Below are positions 16,740 to 25,397 of a DNA stretch of 64,000 nt, in pieces; within the stretch, counting starts at the first letter, position 1, and the number at the start of each line of letters is the position of its first letter. The stretch spans positions 1-64,000 of IMG/VR virus record IMGVR_UViG_3300042391_000634. One strand, 5' to 3'. Under the pieces are notes generated by a model that did not search any database, was not told the origin of the DNA, and worked only from the letters and a program-made list of their open reading frames with translations. Position numbers and translations under genes: made by a program. Source of the DNA: a virus.

Positions 16740-17162
16740 ATGTTGTCTAAATTTAGATTTTTCAGGGGTATAGTTAGTGCAAGGATTGTCAGTATTGATG
16801 GTGCTTTAGAAAGACTAACAAGGACACCTGTTAGTCATATTCCAATACCCGATACTCTTACAACCTTAGTAGAGATACAACAATTTAGGGCAGGATGGAG
16901 ATCGTGTGAGTTTGGAAGAAACATATACGATAATCCATATAGTAATAGAGAAGCTCTAATATATTCATTACATAGAGCATGGGAATATGGATTTACTGAA
17001 TGTTTTAATAATAGAAGAGTTAATAGAGATGAAGAGGTTTATTTAGAAGGATGGGCGACAGCTCAATTAGGGTTACCATTAAATGAAAACCCACACACAT
17101 ATGGTTCAAACCAATTTAATATGTGGTATATAGGATGGAATGACTTTGTTGATAATCATTAA
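16740..17162 (+). CDS. FKF-tag protein with two RMF-like motifs
   Basis: 140 aa, starting MLSKFRFFRG. Two RMF-type units: FRAGWRSCEFGRNIYDNPY...AWEYGF (~45-85) and YLEGWATAQLGLPLNENPH...WYIGW (~100-135). A tandem tagged RMF-like protein is not something I know from described phages. Confidence 0.7.
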   Translation: MLSKFRFFRGIVSARIVSIDGALERLTRTPVSHIPIPDTLTTLVEIQQFRAGWRSCEFGRNIYDNPYSNREALIYSLHRAWEYGFTECFNNRRVNRDEEVYLEGWATAQLGLPLNENPHTYGSNQFNMWYIGWNDFVDNH

Positions 17163-17166
17163 AAAT

Positions 17167-17493
17167 ATGCGAGACTTCAAATTTCTTACCAAGAACGATA
17201 CAATAAACTTTCATGGACAAATGTCCATTGAAGCGCTCGGATATTTTGATGATTACGTTAATCGTATAATTAGATATGAAATCACAACAACAACCGCAAC
17301 ATATAAGATAGCAGATTACACTTATGGTGAAGGTAACGTTGTGGCGGGAACCGTCAACGCATATCCATTAGATGCTCCCAATATCATGGTCACCTACACT
17401 ATAAGGGGTGGAGAGATTACATCACATACAATACATATAGATTATTGGAATACGATGGGGCAATTGATAAATACAATAAGACGAGAGGATTAG
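17167..17493 (+). CDS. FKF-tag beta-rich protein
   Basis: 108 aa, starting MRDFKFLTKNDTINFHG; paralogue of the protein at 13732. ATG 17167 was chosen for the tag. Beta-rich body with a TATYKIADYTYG stretch. Confidence 0.75.
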   Translation: MRDFKFLTKNDTINFHGQMSIEALGYFDDYVNRIIRYEITTTTATYKIADYTYGEGNVVAGTVNAYPLDAPNIMVTYTIRGGEITSHTIHIDYWNTMGQLINTIRRED

Positions 17494-17532
17494 TCGGTAG
17501 CAATACTATAATACAATTCACCACGTTTATAA

Positions 17533-17542
17533 GATATTTATG
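17533..17542 (+). promoter_or_regulatory. Late-type motif GATATTTATG
   Basis: One mismatch to GATATTTATA, 3 bases before ATG 17546. Confidence 0.55.
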
Positions 17543-17545
17543 TAG

Positions 17546-18229
17546 ATGAAAATACAAGCATTATTCATCAGTGATGTCCACTTAGGTTCTAAAGGTTCAA
17601 ATGCAGAACAAGTCTTAGATTTACTCAAACAATATCAACCCGAATATCTATTCTTAGTTGGTGATATAATAGATGGATGGTTACTTAAACGTAGGTTCCG
17701 TTGGCCTCAATCACATACAAATGTATTAAGAAAGATAATGTCATATTCAAAGAACGGAACCAAAGTAATTTATATACCAGGAAATCACGATGAGTTCTTA
17801 AGAGAGTATGGTGAGTTTTCTTTCGGCAATATAGAAATACACAATGAATATGTATGGAATAATACTTTTATTACACACGGAGATTTATATGATGGTGTGG
17901 TTAAACTTAAATGGTTGGGTATCTTAGGGTCAATAGGTTATGATATGGCAATAACAATAGATAGAAAATTAAAGAAATTGGGAATGAAACGTTCTTTATC
18001 TAAGTTCTTAAAAGATAAGGTAAAGGAAGCTGTTAAATTCATTACACAATTTGAGGTGGAGTTAACCAGACAAGCAAAGAAACATCACTGTACATCCGTT
18101 ATATGTGGTCATATTCATCATCCTGAGGATAGAGATATTGATGGAATAAGATATTTAAATTGTGGGGATTGGATTGAGAACAATAGTTATATCATATACA
18201 ACAACAATGAATACACAGTCATTAAGTAA
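17546..18229 (+). CDS. LpxH-like metallophosphoesterase
   Basis: 227 aa, complete calcineurin-like phosphoesterase: ISDVHLGS (~9-16), VGDIIDGW, PGNHDE, THGDLYDG and CGHIHHPED, providing the two-metal ligands. The long helical insert after THGD matches the UDP-2,3-diacylglucosamine pyrophosphatase-like group found in Bacteroidota. Followed by an overlapping glycosyltransferase, so a lipid or cell-surface sugar substrate is plausible. No leader sequence. Confidence 0.85.
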   Translation: MKIQALFISDVHLGSKGSNAEQVLDLLKQYQPEYLFLVGDIIDGWLLKRRFRWPQSHTNVLRKIMSYSKNGTKVIYIPGNHDEFLREYGEFSFGNIEIHNEYVWNNTFITHGDLYDGVVKLKWLGILGSIGYDMAITIDRKLKKLGMKRSLSKFLKDKVKEAVKFITQFEVELTRQAKKHHCTSVICGHIHHPEDRDIDGIRYLNCGDWIENNSYIIYNNNEYTVIK

Positions 18230-18923
18230 TCAATTAACAATAGTCATTCCATCAAAGAATGAAAATAGAACGTTATATGATTGTATCTATAACATATCTA
18301 AACAAACCAACATTGCAGGGATAAAGATAATAATAGCAGATGTATCAGATGAAGAAGAATCTATATGGTATTTATGGAAATTACAATCGGACTTTAAATA
18401 TTCATTAAACATAGAGGTAATAGAAGGGGGATATCCATCTCAGGGAAGACTTAACGGATCAAAACTTGTAACAACCCCATATATGTTATTCTTGGATGCA
18501 GATATATTCTTAACCAATAAGGATATAATCGTGGAGTGTATGAAATATAAGAAGGACTTAATTACGGTCCCGTTTTATACGGATAAACCATACAGATGGG
18601 TATTCAGATTATTTGATATGTTCCAATCAATATCCTCGTTATTGGGAACTCCATTTGCTGTAGGAGGATTTCAGTTATGGAACACAAAGACGTATTGGGA
18701 AATAGGAGGATACAATCCAGAGGAGTTATTCGCAGAGGACTATTCGTTATCAAAGATGGTTATGTCAAAGAACTTTAAGGTGGTTAATATAAAAGGAACA
18801 TACACATCACCAAGACGATTTAAATCTAAGGGTGTATTATGGATGTTCAATATAATGATTAAATCTTATCTCAATAGAAACAACCCATCCTTTTTTAAAC
18901 AGACCCACAACTATTGGACATAA
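18207..18923 (+). CDS. Family 2 glycosyltransferase
   Basis: 238 aa from ATG 18207, overlapping the phosphoesterase gene by 23 bases. GT-A fold: LTIVIPSKNENRTL start, FLDADIFLT (DxD) near residue 85, and GGYNPEELFAEDYSLS (ED acceptor motif). No long membrane segment. Probably modifies host surface or virion glycans together with the upstream enzyme. Confidence 0.85.
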   Translation: MNTQSLSNQLTIVIPSKNENRTLYDCIYNISKQTNIAGIKIIIADVSDEEESIWYLWKLQSDFKYSLNIEVIEGGYPSQGRLNGSKLVTTPYMLFLDADIFLTNKDIIVECMKYKKDLITVPFYTDKPYRWVFRLFDMFQSISSLLGTPFAVGGFQLWNTKTYWEIGGYNPEELFAEDYSLSKMVMSKNFKVVNIKGTYTSPRRFKSKGVLWMFNIMIKSYLNRNNPSFFKQTHNYWT

Positions 18924-18934
18924 CTATTTCATGG

Positions 18935-18944
18935 GATATTTATA
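18935..18944 (+). promoter_or_regulatory. Late-type motif GATATTTATA
   Basis: Exact motif, 6 bases before ATG 18951. Confidence 0.6.
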
Positions 18945-18950
18945 AAGGTA

Positions 18951-19784
18951 ATGAAATTATTAGATATTATAAAAGAAGATGTGAGGTACTTTAAGAAAGA
19001 AGAACCTAGTGAGGAAAAGAGGGTAAAAACCATTTTCAAAGCACTTAGAAATGGTATTGTAAAGGTTCCACACCCAAGGACAAACAACATCATCAAGTTT
19101 AGATATCATATAAGTGATAATGTATTTTATAGATGGGAAAATTATATGAGTGAGAAGTGCCTTACTATCATTACCAGCAACTTCCCTGAAGAAGGTATAA
19201 CCATTTACTGTGATGATAAAGATGTGATAGATATGTGTACAAATAACACAGAATCTATCTCAAAGAACCCAACTGGTATTCATCTAAGGGAAATGTTCAT
19301 GAATAAACTTAAAAATAGATTCAATAAATTTCAGGTTAGTTTTTATGTTAATAAACAAGGTATGAAGTTTGTTTTAGAAGAACCAACCGAACTAATCAAT
19401 GAGAATGAAGAGGACGATAGAATAATAAAAAAGGTAGGGGTAATATTCAAAGCTCTTAATAAAAAAATGTATCGTGAGAACAAAGATTTTAAGTTTTATT
19501 TTGTTCTTCCCGATAAATTTAAGGTTTTATTAAATGATACCCCCGAAATAGAACGGCACAGACAAATTAGAAGAGAATATGGTTTTTTATATGTTCAGGT
19601 GGGAAATGATGGTGAAAACAATGATGTTAAATTCTACTATAAAAAAGAAGGTGATTATGAATTAAATAGATTAAATATCAATACAAATGATCAGTATAAT
19701 TATAACCTGTTTATTGTTAACGAAAAGTTTAAACCATTTAATATAAAACTAATATATAAAAATAGAGCAGGCAAGTGGGAATAA
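18951..19784 (+). CDS. Leader-bearing two-copy KALxKG-domain protein
   Basis: 277 aa. Leader MKLLDIIKE then D (I-K-E). Copy 1 (~25-135): TIFKALRNGIV ... FNKFQVSFYV. Copy 2 (~160-270): VIFKALNKKMY ... FKPFNIKLIY. The linker has ELINENEEDD (I-N-E). Last codon overlaps the next gene's start, another KALxKG protein. Confidence 0.75.
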   Translation: MKLLDIIKEDVRYFKKEEPSEEKRVKTIFKALRNGIVKVPHPRTNNIIKFRYHISDNVFYRWENYMSEKCLTIITSNFPEEGITIYCDDKDVIDMCTNNTESISKNPTGIHLREMFMNKLKNRFNKFQVSFYVNKQGMKFVLEEPTELINENEEDDRIIKKVGVIFKALNKKMYRENKDFKFYFVLPDKFKVLLNDTPEIERHRQIRREYGFLYVQVGNDGENNDVKFYYKKEGDYELNRLNINTNDQYNYNLFIVNEKFKPFNIKLIYKNRAGKWE

Positions 19785-20830
19785 TGAAATTAATAGACAC
19801 ACTTAGTGAGGATGAGGAGAAAAAATTAATCAAGAAGGCCAAGTTAATTTTTTCTATATTAAAGAAGGGAACAATCACTCGTAGAGATGGTGTGTCATTT
19901 AGTTATGAGCTCAAGGATAATATGGTCCCAAGAATCGTAAAAGGTGAGGTAGAGATAAGTGCGTTCATTACCGAGATCATAGAAAGAACCTACTGTCCTA
20001 TCAATGAACATGCGATGAAAGATTTAATTATGGACAAATTCAATCACTTCAATATTAATGCAAATTTATATTATACTTCCAATAGTCATGTAGAGAAATA
20101 CAAAGGAAAGAAACCGTGGGAAGAACAAAGGGAACTAAACGAATCCAAAGAGGATAACGAAAAACTTATAAAGAAGGTTAAGACCATTTATAAAGCCATA
20201 AGTGGTAGTATTATTCGTAAAGGACATTTCGGTAATATTACATATGAATTACCTCGTGAATATGATATTCAAATAGATGTAAATGACGATCCTTTTGTAA
20301 AGGTCGGTAGGAATGGGACAGACAATGAGATTAAATTCTATTATGTCGATGGTACAAGTGGTGAAGTTAAACAATATAGGTTAAACAACCACGAATATCA
20401 TTTATTTGTAAGAGAGATAGAAAGACGTAAGTTTAAACCGTTTAATATTGTATTATGGTATGAACCAAATGAGAACGTGATTCAACCTATAAATGAGGCT
20501 CTAATGAGGTATACAGAAGATGATTTAACCGACAAGGACAGGAAGAAAGTTAAACTTATATATGATTTATTTAAAACGGGGAGGTATATAGATGATGATA
20601 CGAAATATGAATATGTTCTTCCTGATGAGTATTATGTATCCATAGATGATGAAACGGGAATGCCTGTTGTTGTATTAACGATGAATCCGTCACAGACATT
20701 AGATTTATATATGGTTTTAACCAATACATATATTCCTAAGGTAGATAAAGAATACAATAACTTATATAAGGATACAAAGAGAAGAATTAAAGAGAAGTTT
20801 AATAATTTTAACATAGATATTATATTTTAA
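19784..20830 (+). CDS. Leader-bearing three-copy KALxKG-domain protein
   Basis: 348 aa. Leader MKLIDTLSE then D (L-S-E). Three copies at ~15-110, ~130-230 and ~250-348, each ending in F(N/K)xFNI. Both linkers carry a predicted site: RELNESKEDN (L-N-E) and QPINEALMRY (I-N-E). This is the clearest polyprotein-like case. The third copy is the most divergent (LIYDLFKTGRY). Confidence 0.75.
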   Translation: MKLIDTLSEDEEKKLIKKAKLIFSILKKGTITRRDGVSFSYELKDNMVPRIVKGEVEISAFITEIIERTYCPINEHAMKDLIMDKFNHFNINANLYYTSNSHVEKYKGKKPWEEQRELNESKEDNEKLIKKVKTIYKAISGSIIRKGHFGNITYELPREYDIQIDVNDDPFVKVGRNGTDNEIKFYYVDGTSGEVKQYRLNNHEYHLFVREIERRKFKPFNIVLWYEPNENVIQPINEALMRYTEDDLTDKDRKKVKLIYDLFKTGRYIDDDTKYEYVLPDEYYVSIDDETGMPVVVLTMNPSQTLDLYMVLTNTYIPKVDKEYNNLYKDTKRRIKEKFNNFNIDIIF

Positions 20831-20858
20831 TGTAAAGATTTATGTGTATATTATACAA

Positions 20859-21473
20859 ATGAGAGTTTTAATCCTAACACACCCAAGAAGCGGGGGAATG
20901 TCCTTAATGAATTATATTCAGAAAGAATTAGATTACAATCAATATCATGAACCATTTTTCGACAATCTAAGTCACGGTTTAACTGATGAAGATATCAATA
21001 CAAAATTATTAGTAGAAGATAACATAGTGGTTAAAGACTTTCCATTTCTTATTAAAGAAAGGGGGTATGATATTAATGATGTGATATCTAAATTCGATAA
21101 GGTAATTATTCACCATAGAGGTAATCATAGAGATGTGGCAATTAGTTTAACCTATTTTCAATATGGATATGGTAGTAATTTACATGAAACATATAAAGTA
21201 ACGGACGAATGGATAAAGGATAATGAGGATAAGATAGAACAAATGATGGTGAATACGAATGAAATGTTCAATACAATTGAAAATATGAAGAATGAGGGGT
21301 GTCTAAGAACAAGTTACGATGGGATATATAACGATAAATCAGATGTACCAAGACTATTAAAGTATCTAAACATATATAGCCCGATTTATTTAGACATATT
21401 AGATAAAAGACACAAATTACAAAATGGGGAGGTAGGAATGGGTAATGTTAAGATTAGACCAAAATTAATATGA
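20859..21473 (+). CDS. Sulfotransferase-like protein
   Basis: 204 aa from ATG 20859. Begins RVLILTHPRSGGMSLMNYI, the P-loop-like PAPS 5'-phosphosulfate signature of sulfotransferases, and has IIHHRGNHRDVAIS resembling the 3'-phosphate motif (R...S). Shorter than typical enzymes (~250-300 aa). Substrate unknown; perhaps a glycan. Confidence 0.6.
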   Translation: MRVLILTHPRSGGMSLMNYIQKELDYNQYHEPFFDNLSHGLTDEDINTKLLVEDNIVVKDFPFLIKERGYDINDVISKFDKVIIHHRGNHRDVAISLTYFQYGYGSNLHETYKVTDEWIKDNEDKIEQMMVNTNEMFNTIENMKNEGCLRTSYDGIYNDKSDVPRLLKYLNIYSPIYLDILDKRHKLQNGEVGMGNVKIRPKLI

Positions 21474-21483
21474 TATTTTTGAT

Positions 21484-21492
21484 ATATTTATA
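21484..21492 (+). promoter_or_regulatory. Late-type motif ATATTTATA
   Basis: GATATATTTATA, a form with two extra bases, 5 bases before ATG 21498. Confidence 0.5.
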
Positions 21493-21497
21493 AAGAC

Positions 21498-21947
21498 ATG
21501 AAGTTATTAGATATAGTAAGAGAAGAGGAAGATAAACAGAATTATCTTATTAAACAAAGAAAAAAGGTTAGACATATACACTCAGCACTAAAAAGGGGTA
21601 AAATTACTATAGATAATATACAATATAACTATGTTCTTGGTAATGATTTTGATATTGATGTTATATATCGTAACGGGTATGAGGAAACAGAGGTTAGGTT
21701 TAAGGAAGAAATGTTAACACCAAAATATAGAGATAAGATTTTAAAATTATATAAGGTTAATCCTGATGGGGAGGAAGAATATGTTCCTTATGGACATACT
21801 ATGAAGTCTTATAAAGAATATTATCATGCTATGAAATTTGATAATCCAACATATGAATCTGCGTGGGATATAATTAAAGATAAGTTTAAAAATTTTAGAA
21901 TACGTATATATCCTTTTAACGTTACTCAAACTAACCTTGATTTATAA
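21498..21947 (+). CDS. Leader-bearing single KALxKG-domain protein
   Basis: 149 aa. Leader MKLLDIVRE then E (V-R-E), followed by one domain (HIHSALKRGKI ... FKNFRIRIYP). Start follows a late-type motif. Confidence 0.7.
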   Translation: MKLLDIVREEEDKQNYLIKQRKKVRHIHSALKRGKITIDNIQYNYVLGNDFDIDVIYRNGYEETEVRFKEEMLTPKYRDKILKLYKVNPDGEEEYVPYGHTMKSYKEYYHAMKFDNPTYESAWDIIKDKFKNFRIRIYPFNVTQTNLDL

Positions 21948-21951
21948 AGAC

Positions 21952-22311
21952 ATGAAACTATTAGATATACTTAACGAGGATGCTGAGGTGGACGTTCCAA
22001 AAGAGAAACGTAGGGTTAAAACCGTATTCAAGGCATTAAGGAAAGGGGTTATGTTTGTTCCATTTCTCGGATATAAGATTAAATATGAACTTAATAACGA
22101 CTACCAATTAAGTGTAGGGATAGGTAAAAGTCATAATGACACCATTTTATTTGTTCCATCAGATGATAAGACACCAAAGATAAAGTTATATGAGATTGGT
22201 TCTGACGGGGTGGAAAGATATTTCGAGGTAAATGGATATGACTCCATATATCAACTGATGTGGCAAAAAATATCAGAGAGATTCAAACATTTCCACATAC
22301 ATCTAAGATAA
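21952..22311 (+). CDS. Leader-bearing single KALxKG-domain protein
   Basis: 119 aa from ATG 21952. Leader MKLLDILNE then D (L-N-E). One domain: TVFKALRKGVM ... YELNNDYQL ... FKHFHIHLR. Preceded by the weak late-type motif TGATTTATA. Confidence 0.7.
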   Translation: MKLLDILNEDAEVDVPKEKRRVKTVFKALRKGVMFVPFLGYKIKYELNNDYQLSVGIGKSHNDTILFVPSDDKTPKIKLYEIGSDGVERYFEVNGYDSIYQLMWQKISERFKHFHIHLR

Positions 22312-22332
22312 GTGGGATAACTTATTTAAGGA

Positions 22333-22968
22333 TTAAATAAGTTGTTTGGCATGTGTTTTCATTTGTCCCATAACGTAATCACATATGTTTTCCTGAACTC
22401 CACGTGTATAATGACACTCCTCTTGTTTATGATATTCATTATCGTTCAACCATGTATCGAAATCCGTGGGGAAGGTAATCTTTGTTCCATACTCTAAAAG
22501 GGAATTAGACCATTCATTCTCAACAATAAAGATATAGTATATATGAACCCCCATAAGATGTAATTGTTTGAAGATGATATCAAACTGATGAAAGAGTCTC
22601 CTATTGTAATCTTCGTTATAATCTAACTGATGGGTTATGATATCCATAATATAATCTTTTCTAAAATTACGTGTATTGTTTAACTCTCTATCATTGTAGT
22701 AACGATTGGTTGACATCACCTTATTTTTTTCCCTATCGTAATAGGAACCTCTAACAAAGAAGGATAAGTTAAAGAATAAGATATCACCCTTTTTAATGTC
22801 CGTTACGCAGGATAATAGTTTGTTGAGTATCATCTCATTAGACCCACCAGATATTACTCCACGTGAATTGAATTTGTATTTAATCCTTTCAGATATAAGA
22901 CCAACAAAGTGTGTGTCTTCTTTACCCACCGTACCGTAACTATCCCCAAAATGATATATTGTCCCCAT
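22333..22968 (-). CDS. SGNH/GDSL-like hydrolase
   Basis: 211 aa. Starts MGTIYHFGDSYGTVG, with GDS as the block I nucleophile, and SRGVISGGSNEMILN as block II (Gly, Asn). Resembles the protein at 54832 in layout (FGCSYSNG ... NGSSNNLIMN). SGNH enzymes remove acyl groups from sugars or lipids; here a role with surface glycans is inferred. Confidence 0.6.
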   Translation of the reverse strand: MGTIYHFGDSYGTVGKEDTHFVGLISERIKYKFNSRGVISGGSNEMILNKLLSCVTDIKKGDILFFNLSFFVRGSYYDREKNKVMSTNRYYNDRELNNTRNFRKDYIMDIITHQLDYNEDYNRRLFHQFDIIFKQLHLMGVHIYYIFIVENEWSNSLLEYGTKITFPTDFDTWLNDNEYHKQEECHYTRGVQENICDYVMGQMKTHAKQLI

Positions 22969-23012
22969 ATGTATAAGTAGTTGTAACTCACAAAAATGAC
23001 CCCAATCACGAA

Positions 23013-23021
23013 TGTGGATAA
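23013..23021 (-). promoter_or_regulatory. DnaA-box sequence (minus-strand TTATCCACA)
   Basis: Plus strand TGTGGATAA followed by CTTTAT, 16 bases upstream of the -33 region of the promoter at 23037-23068. Confidence 0.5.
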
Positions 23022-23036
23022 CTTTATGAGGAATAA

Positions 23037-23068
23037 TTTAGAATATACGGAAATATTTCATACATTTG
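23037..23068 (+). promoter_or_regulatory. Bacteroidota-type promoter
   Basis: TTTA (23037-23040) running into GAATATACGG, 20 bases, TACATTTG (23061-23068), 20 bases before ATG 23089. Confidence 0.6.
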
Positions 23069-23088
23069 TAAAAACAATATAAAATATT

Positions 23089-23373
23089 ATGAAATACGGT
23101 TCATTAACAAAGAAAAACAAACCAACAAGGTTATCAGTGGAATTATTTTTAAAATACTTCGAACTCGGGGGTAATCCAACTGACACAAAGATTAATCCTC
23201 TAATAGGGGAAAGAATACAAGAGATGATGGGATGGAAAAAAGGCGAAGGATTAATATGTCTTCATTGGGGATTACATCCAAATGCAAGGAACAGTAAGAA
23301 ACATACTTATCATATCCCAATGACCGAAGCAAAGAATATGGCTTGGGATTTATATAGTAAATGTTCTAAGTAG
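23089..23373 (+). CDS. Small early-type protein
   Basis: 94 aa, starting MKYGSLTKKNKPTRLSVELF; basic, with a GLHPNARNSKKHTYHIP stretch. No recognised family. A terminator follows. Confidence 0.65.
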   Translation: MKYGSLTKKNKPTRLSVELFLKYFELGGNPTDTKINPLIGERIQEMMGWKKGEGLICLHWGLHPNARNSKKHTYHIPMTEAKNMAWDLYSKCSK

Positions 23374-23393
23374 ATTAACCATAAAACAAATAT

Positions 23394-23419
23394 AAGGGGA
23401 CTTAACTGTCCCTTTTTTT
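23394..23419 (+). terminator. Rho-independent terminator
   Basis: GGGGAC-TTAACT-GTCCC stem followed by TTTTTTT. Confidence 0.75.
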
Positions 23420-23672
23420 ATGACCTCAACCACCGTGAATGGGACTTCCGGCGTCGGAGAACAACCACCAAAACCGGCATACGACAACTATATGTATTTA
23501 CATATAAATCCCATTATAATATCTTTATTATATCCAAATAGATATAATCTCTAAAGCGACTGGAGTTCCTCAGTCCGTTAGTGGTATTATATTTTTTAGG
23601 ATATATTTTGAATTTTGGATGGAATTCTTTATATTAAACATTAAAGACCTACATGTAGGGGTAAAGTAATAT
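23420..23672. other. Non-coding gap
   Basis: About 250 bases without a gene. Holds TTCCGGCGTCGGA at 23446, whose reverse complement recurs near 43990, and an imperfect hairpin GACTG...CAGTC near 23560-23577. No clear promoter box for the following HNH gene. Confidence 0.5.
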
Positions 23673-24773
23673 ATGGATAATAAACAATTCAAAGAACTAA
23701 AATCTCAGGGGAAACACAAATGTACACACTGTAAAGAAATAAAACCTATAAGTGAGTATTATGTTAATAAGAATTATAACACAATAAAGGGTCCGTGTAA
23801 GAAGTGTTATGTCTCATATAATAAAAGATTCAAAAAACATAAGGAAAAGGGAACCAAATGGTTATTGTCTTTAAGGGATAATGGAACAAAGAGATGTTAT
23901 AGTTGTATGGAGATATTACCATTTGATAAGTTTGGTAAGAATAAGAAGTCTATTGATGGACATATGCCATCATGTAAAGTATGTAAGAGTAGGATTGATA
24001 AGGAATATAGGGATTGTGATAAGAATAGACAAAAACTATTGGATAAGAAGAAGGAATACTATCAAAAGATTAAAGGTACGGAAATACATCGTATTAATCA
24101 GAAGAAGAGTAATGAAAAGAGAGATTATAAGGACGAATATAAAAAGTTAAGGAGTAACGAATGGAGAAGAGCAAAGGATGATTTGAGAAAATTAATTACT
24201 TCGTCATTTAAGAAAAGGGAATGGGTTCAGAAGGATACAAAGACCGAACAACTATTAGGTGCTGATTACTTCACCGTAAAAGGATATATTGAAAGACAGT
24301 TTCTTAAAGGAATGACTTGGGAGAATCATGGTGAATGGCATTTGGATCACATTATACCTTTGGACTCTGCGGGTAAAGATAAGGATATATTATATAGATT
24401 GTTTTATTATAAGAATTTATGTCCCGTATGGTGGAAAGATAATTTACAAAAGAGTTACAAAATACCTGAAGTGTGTACACTATGGAGTAATCCCATAGTT
24501 CCCTATAAAGAATTTAATCAGATATTTGAACCTACCCATAAGGGTAATGTTGGATCTAAACTATTCATTGAGAATGGAACAAGATTTGGAAGATTAATTA
24601 CATTGGAAGAATCTGAACCCGTTATATTAAACTCAGGTTGGAATAGAAGGATGTTTAAATGTCTATGTGATTGTGGTGTTGAAAAGGTCATTAGTATGCA
24701 GTCTTTAAGGTCTAAAAAAACGGTATCTTGTGGTTGTTACCATAAGGAAGTTATTAAAGGTAAGAGGAAATAA
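23673..24773 (+). CDS. HNH homing-type endonuclease with zinc fingers
   Basis: 366 aa. Three Cys-rich treble-clef or zinc-ribbon units in the first 110 residues (CTHCKEIKP...CKKC; CYSCMEILP...CKVC), a basic helical linker, the HNH core GEWHLDHIIPLDSAG (~225-240) with LFYYKNLCPVWW...NLQKS, and a C-terminal zinc element (CLCDCG...CGC). The HxDHIIP motif is typical of phage free-standing HNH nucleases. It lies beside the non-coding island at 24.8-25.6 kb. Confidence 0.85.
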   Translation: MDNKQFKELKSQGKHKCTHCKEIKPISEYYVNKNYNTIKGPCKKCYVSYNKRFKKHKEKGTKWLLSLRDNGTKRCYSCMEILPFDKFGKNKKSIDGHMPSCKVCKSRIDKEYRDCDKNRQKLLDKKKEYYQKIKGTEIHRINQKKSNEKRDYKDEYKKLRSNEWRRAKDDLRKLITSSFKKREWVQKDTKTEQLLGADYFTVKGYIERQFLKGMTWENHGEWHLDHIIPLDSAGKDKDILYRLFYYKNLCPVWWKDNLQKSYKIPEVCTLWSNPIVPYKEFNQIFEPTHKGNVGSKLFIENGTRFGRLITLEESEPVILNSGWNRRMFKCLCDCGVEKVISMQSLRSKKTVSCGCYHKEVIKGKRK

Positions 24774-24781
24774 ACCCTGAA

Positions 24782-24798
24782 GGGGACCAAAGGTCCCC
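24782..24798 (+). terminator. GC-rich hairpin (GGGGACC family, copy 1)
   Basis: GGGGACC-AAA-GGTCCCC, right after the HNH gene. No T-run, so termination is uncertain. Confidence 0.55.
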
Positions 24799-24802
24799 GC
24801 AA

Positions 24803-24868
24803 ACTTCCGAGATTGTCACCATTTTACTTCCGAGATTGTCCACGTTTTACTTCCCACTATGTCTCCGA
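24803..24868 (+). repeat. 23-base tandem repeat, ~2.8 units
   Basis: Units start at 24803, 24826 and 24849 with ACTTCCGAGATTGTC; the third is diverged (ACTTCCCACTATGTC). Confidence 0.7.
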
Positions 24869-25191
24869 CATCCGTGTCGGGAACACCCCCGATTTCCCAC
24901 TCGACCTAATTTTACTACGTTGTTTTCAGGAATAAAATCCCACCTGTAGACCCCTGAAATTTACCCCCATTTTATCCCCGTTATTGACCCTGTTAGAGGG
25001 GTTTTATTTACATGTTTTTATCGTAGGTTGTAAATCGGTATAATAATCCCACTTTTAGTGATATTTATTGATTGTGTATATACCAGCGTCATTTTGGGGA
25101 GAAAGTGGGGAAAAGTGGTAAGTTGTGGGGATTGACCCTTCCGTCAATCGAGACCCATATTCTAAAAATTTCAGATATATAACTGTATTAC

Positions 25192-25208
25192 GGGGTCCTT
25201 CGGACCCC
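25192..25208 (+). repeat. GC-rich hairpin (GGGGACC family, inverted copy)
   Basis: GGGGTCC-TTC-GGACCCC followed by CTTCAGG, the inverse of the edge copies. Confidence 0.6.
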
Positions 25209-25388
25209 TTCAGGTGTGTCATAGTGTCATACAATGGTATATATGTATATATAATAGGATATGTAATACGTTCATTATTAAGGGACTAATTTCTATTTAA
25301 CATAATACCTGTTATAGGTTCACAAGTTATTAACATTGTCATACACCCTGACGACCGACCGAAGGGAGGGAGGAAACTTACTAACAAC

Positions 25389-25397
25389 TTATCCACA
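25389..25397 (+). promoter_or_regulatory. DnaA-box sequence TTATCCACA
   Basis: Perfect nine-base match inside the non-coding island. Confidence 0.45.

Noticed and set aside
3301-17493. FKF motif as a purely nucleotide-level translation enhancer
   Set aside because: Synonymous codon variation in the tag with kept Phe-Lys/Arg-Phe residues points to protein-level selection, although an additional effect on translation cannot be excluded.
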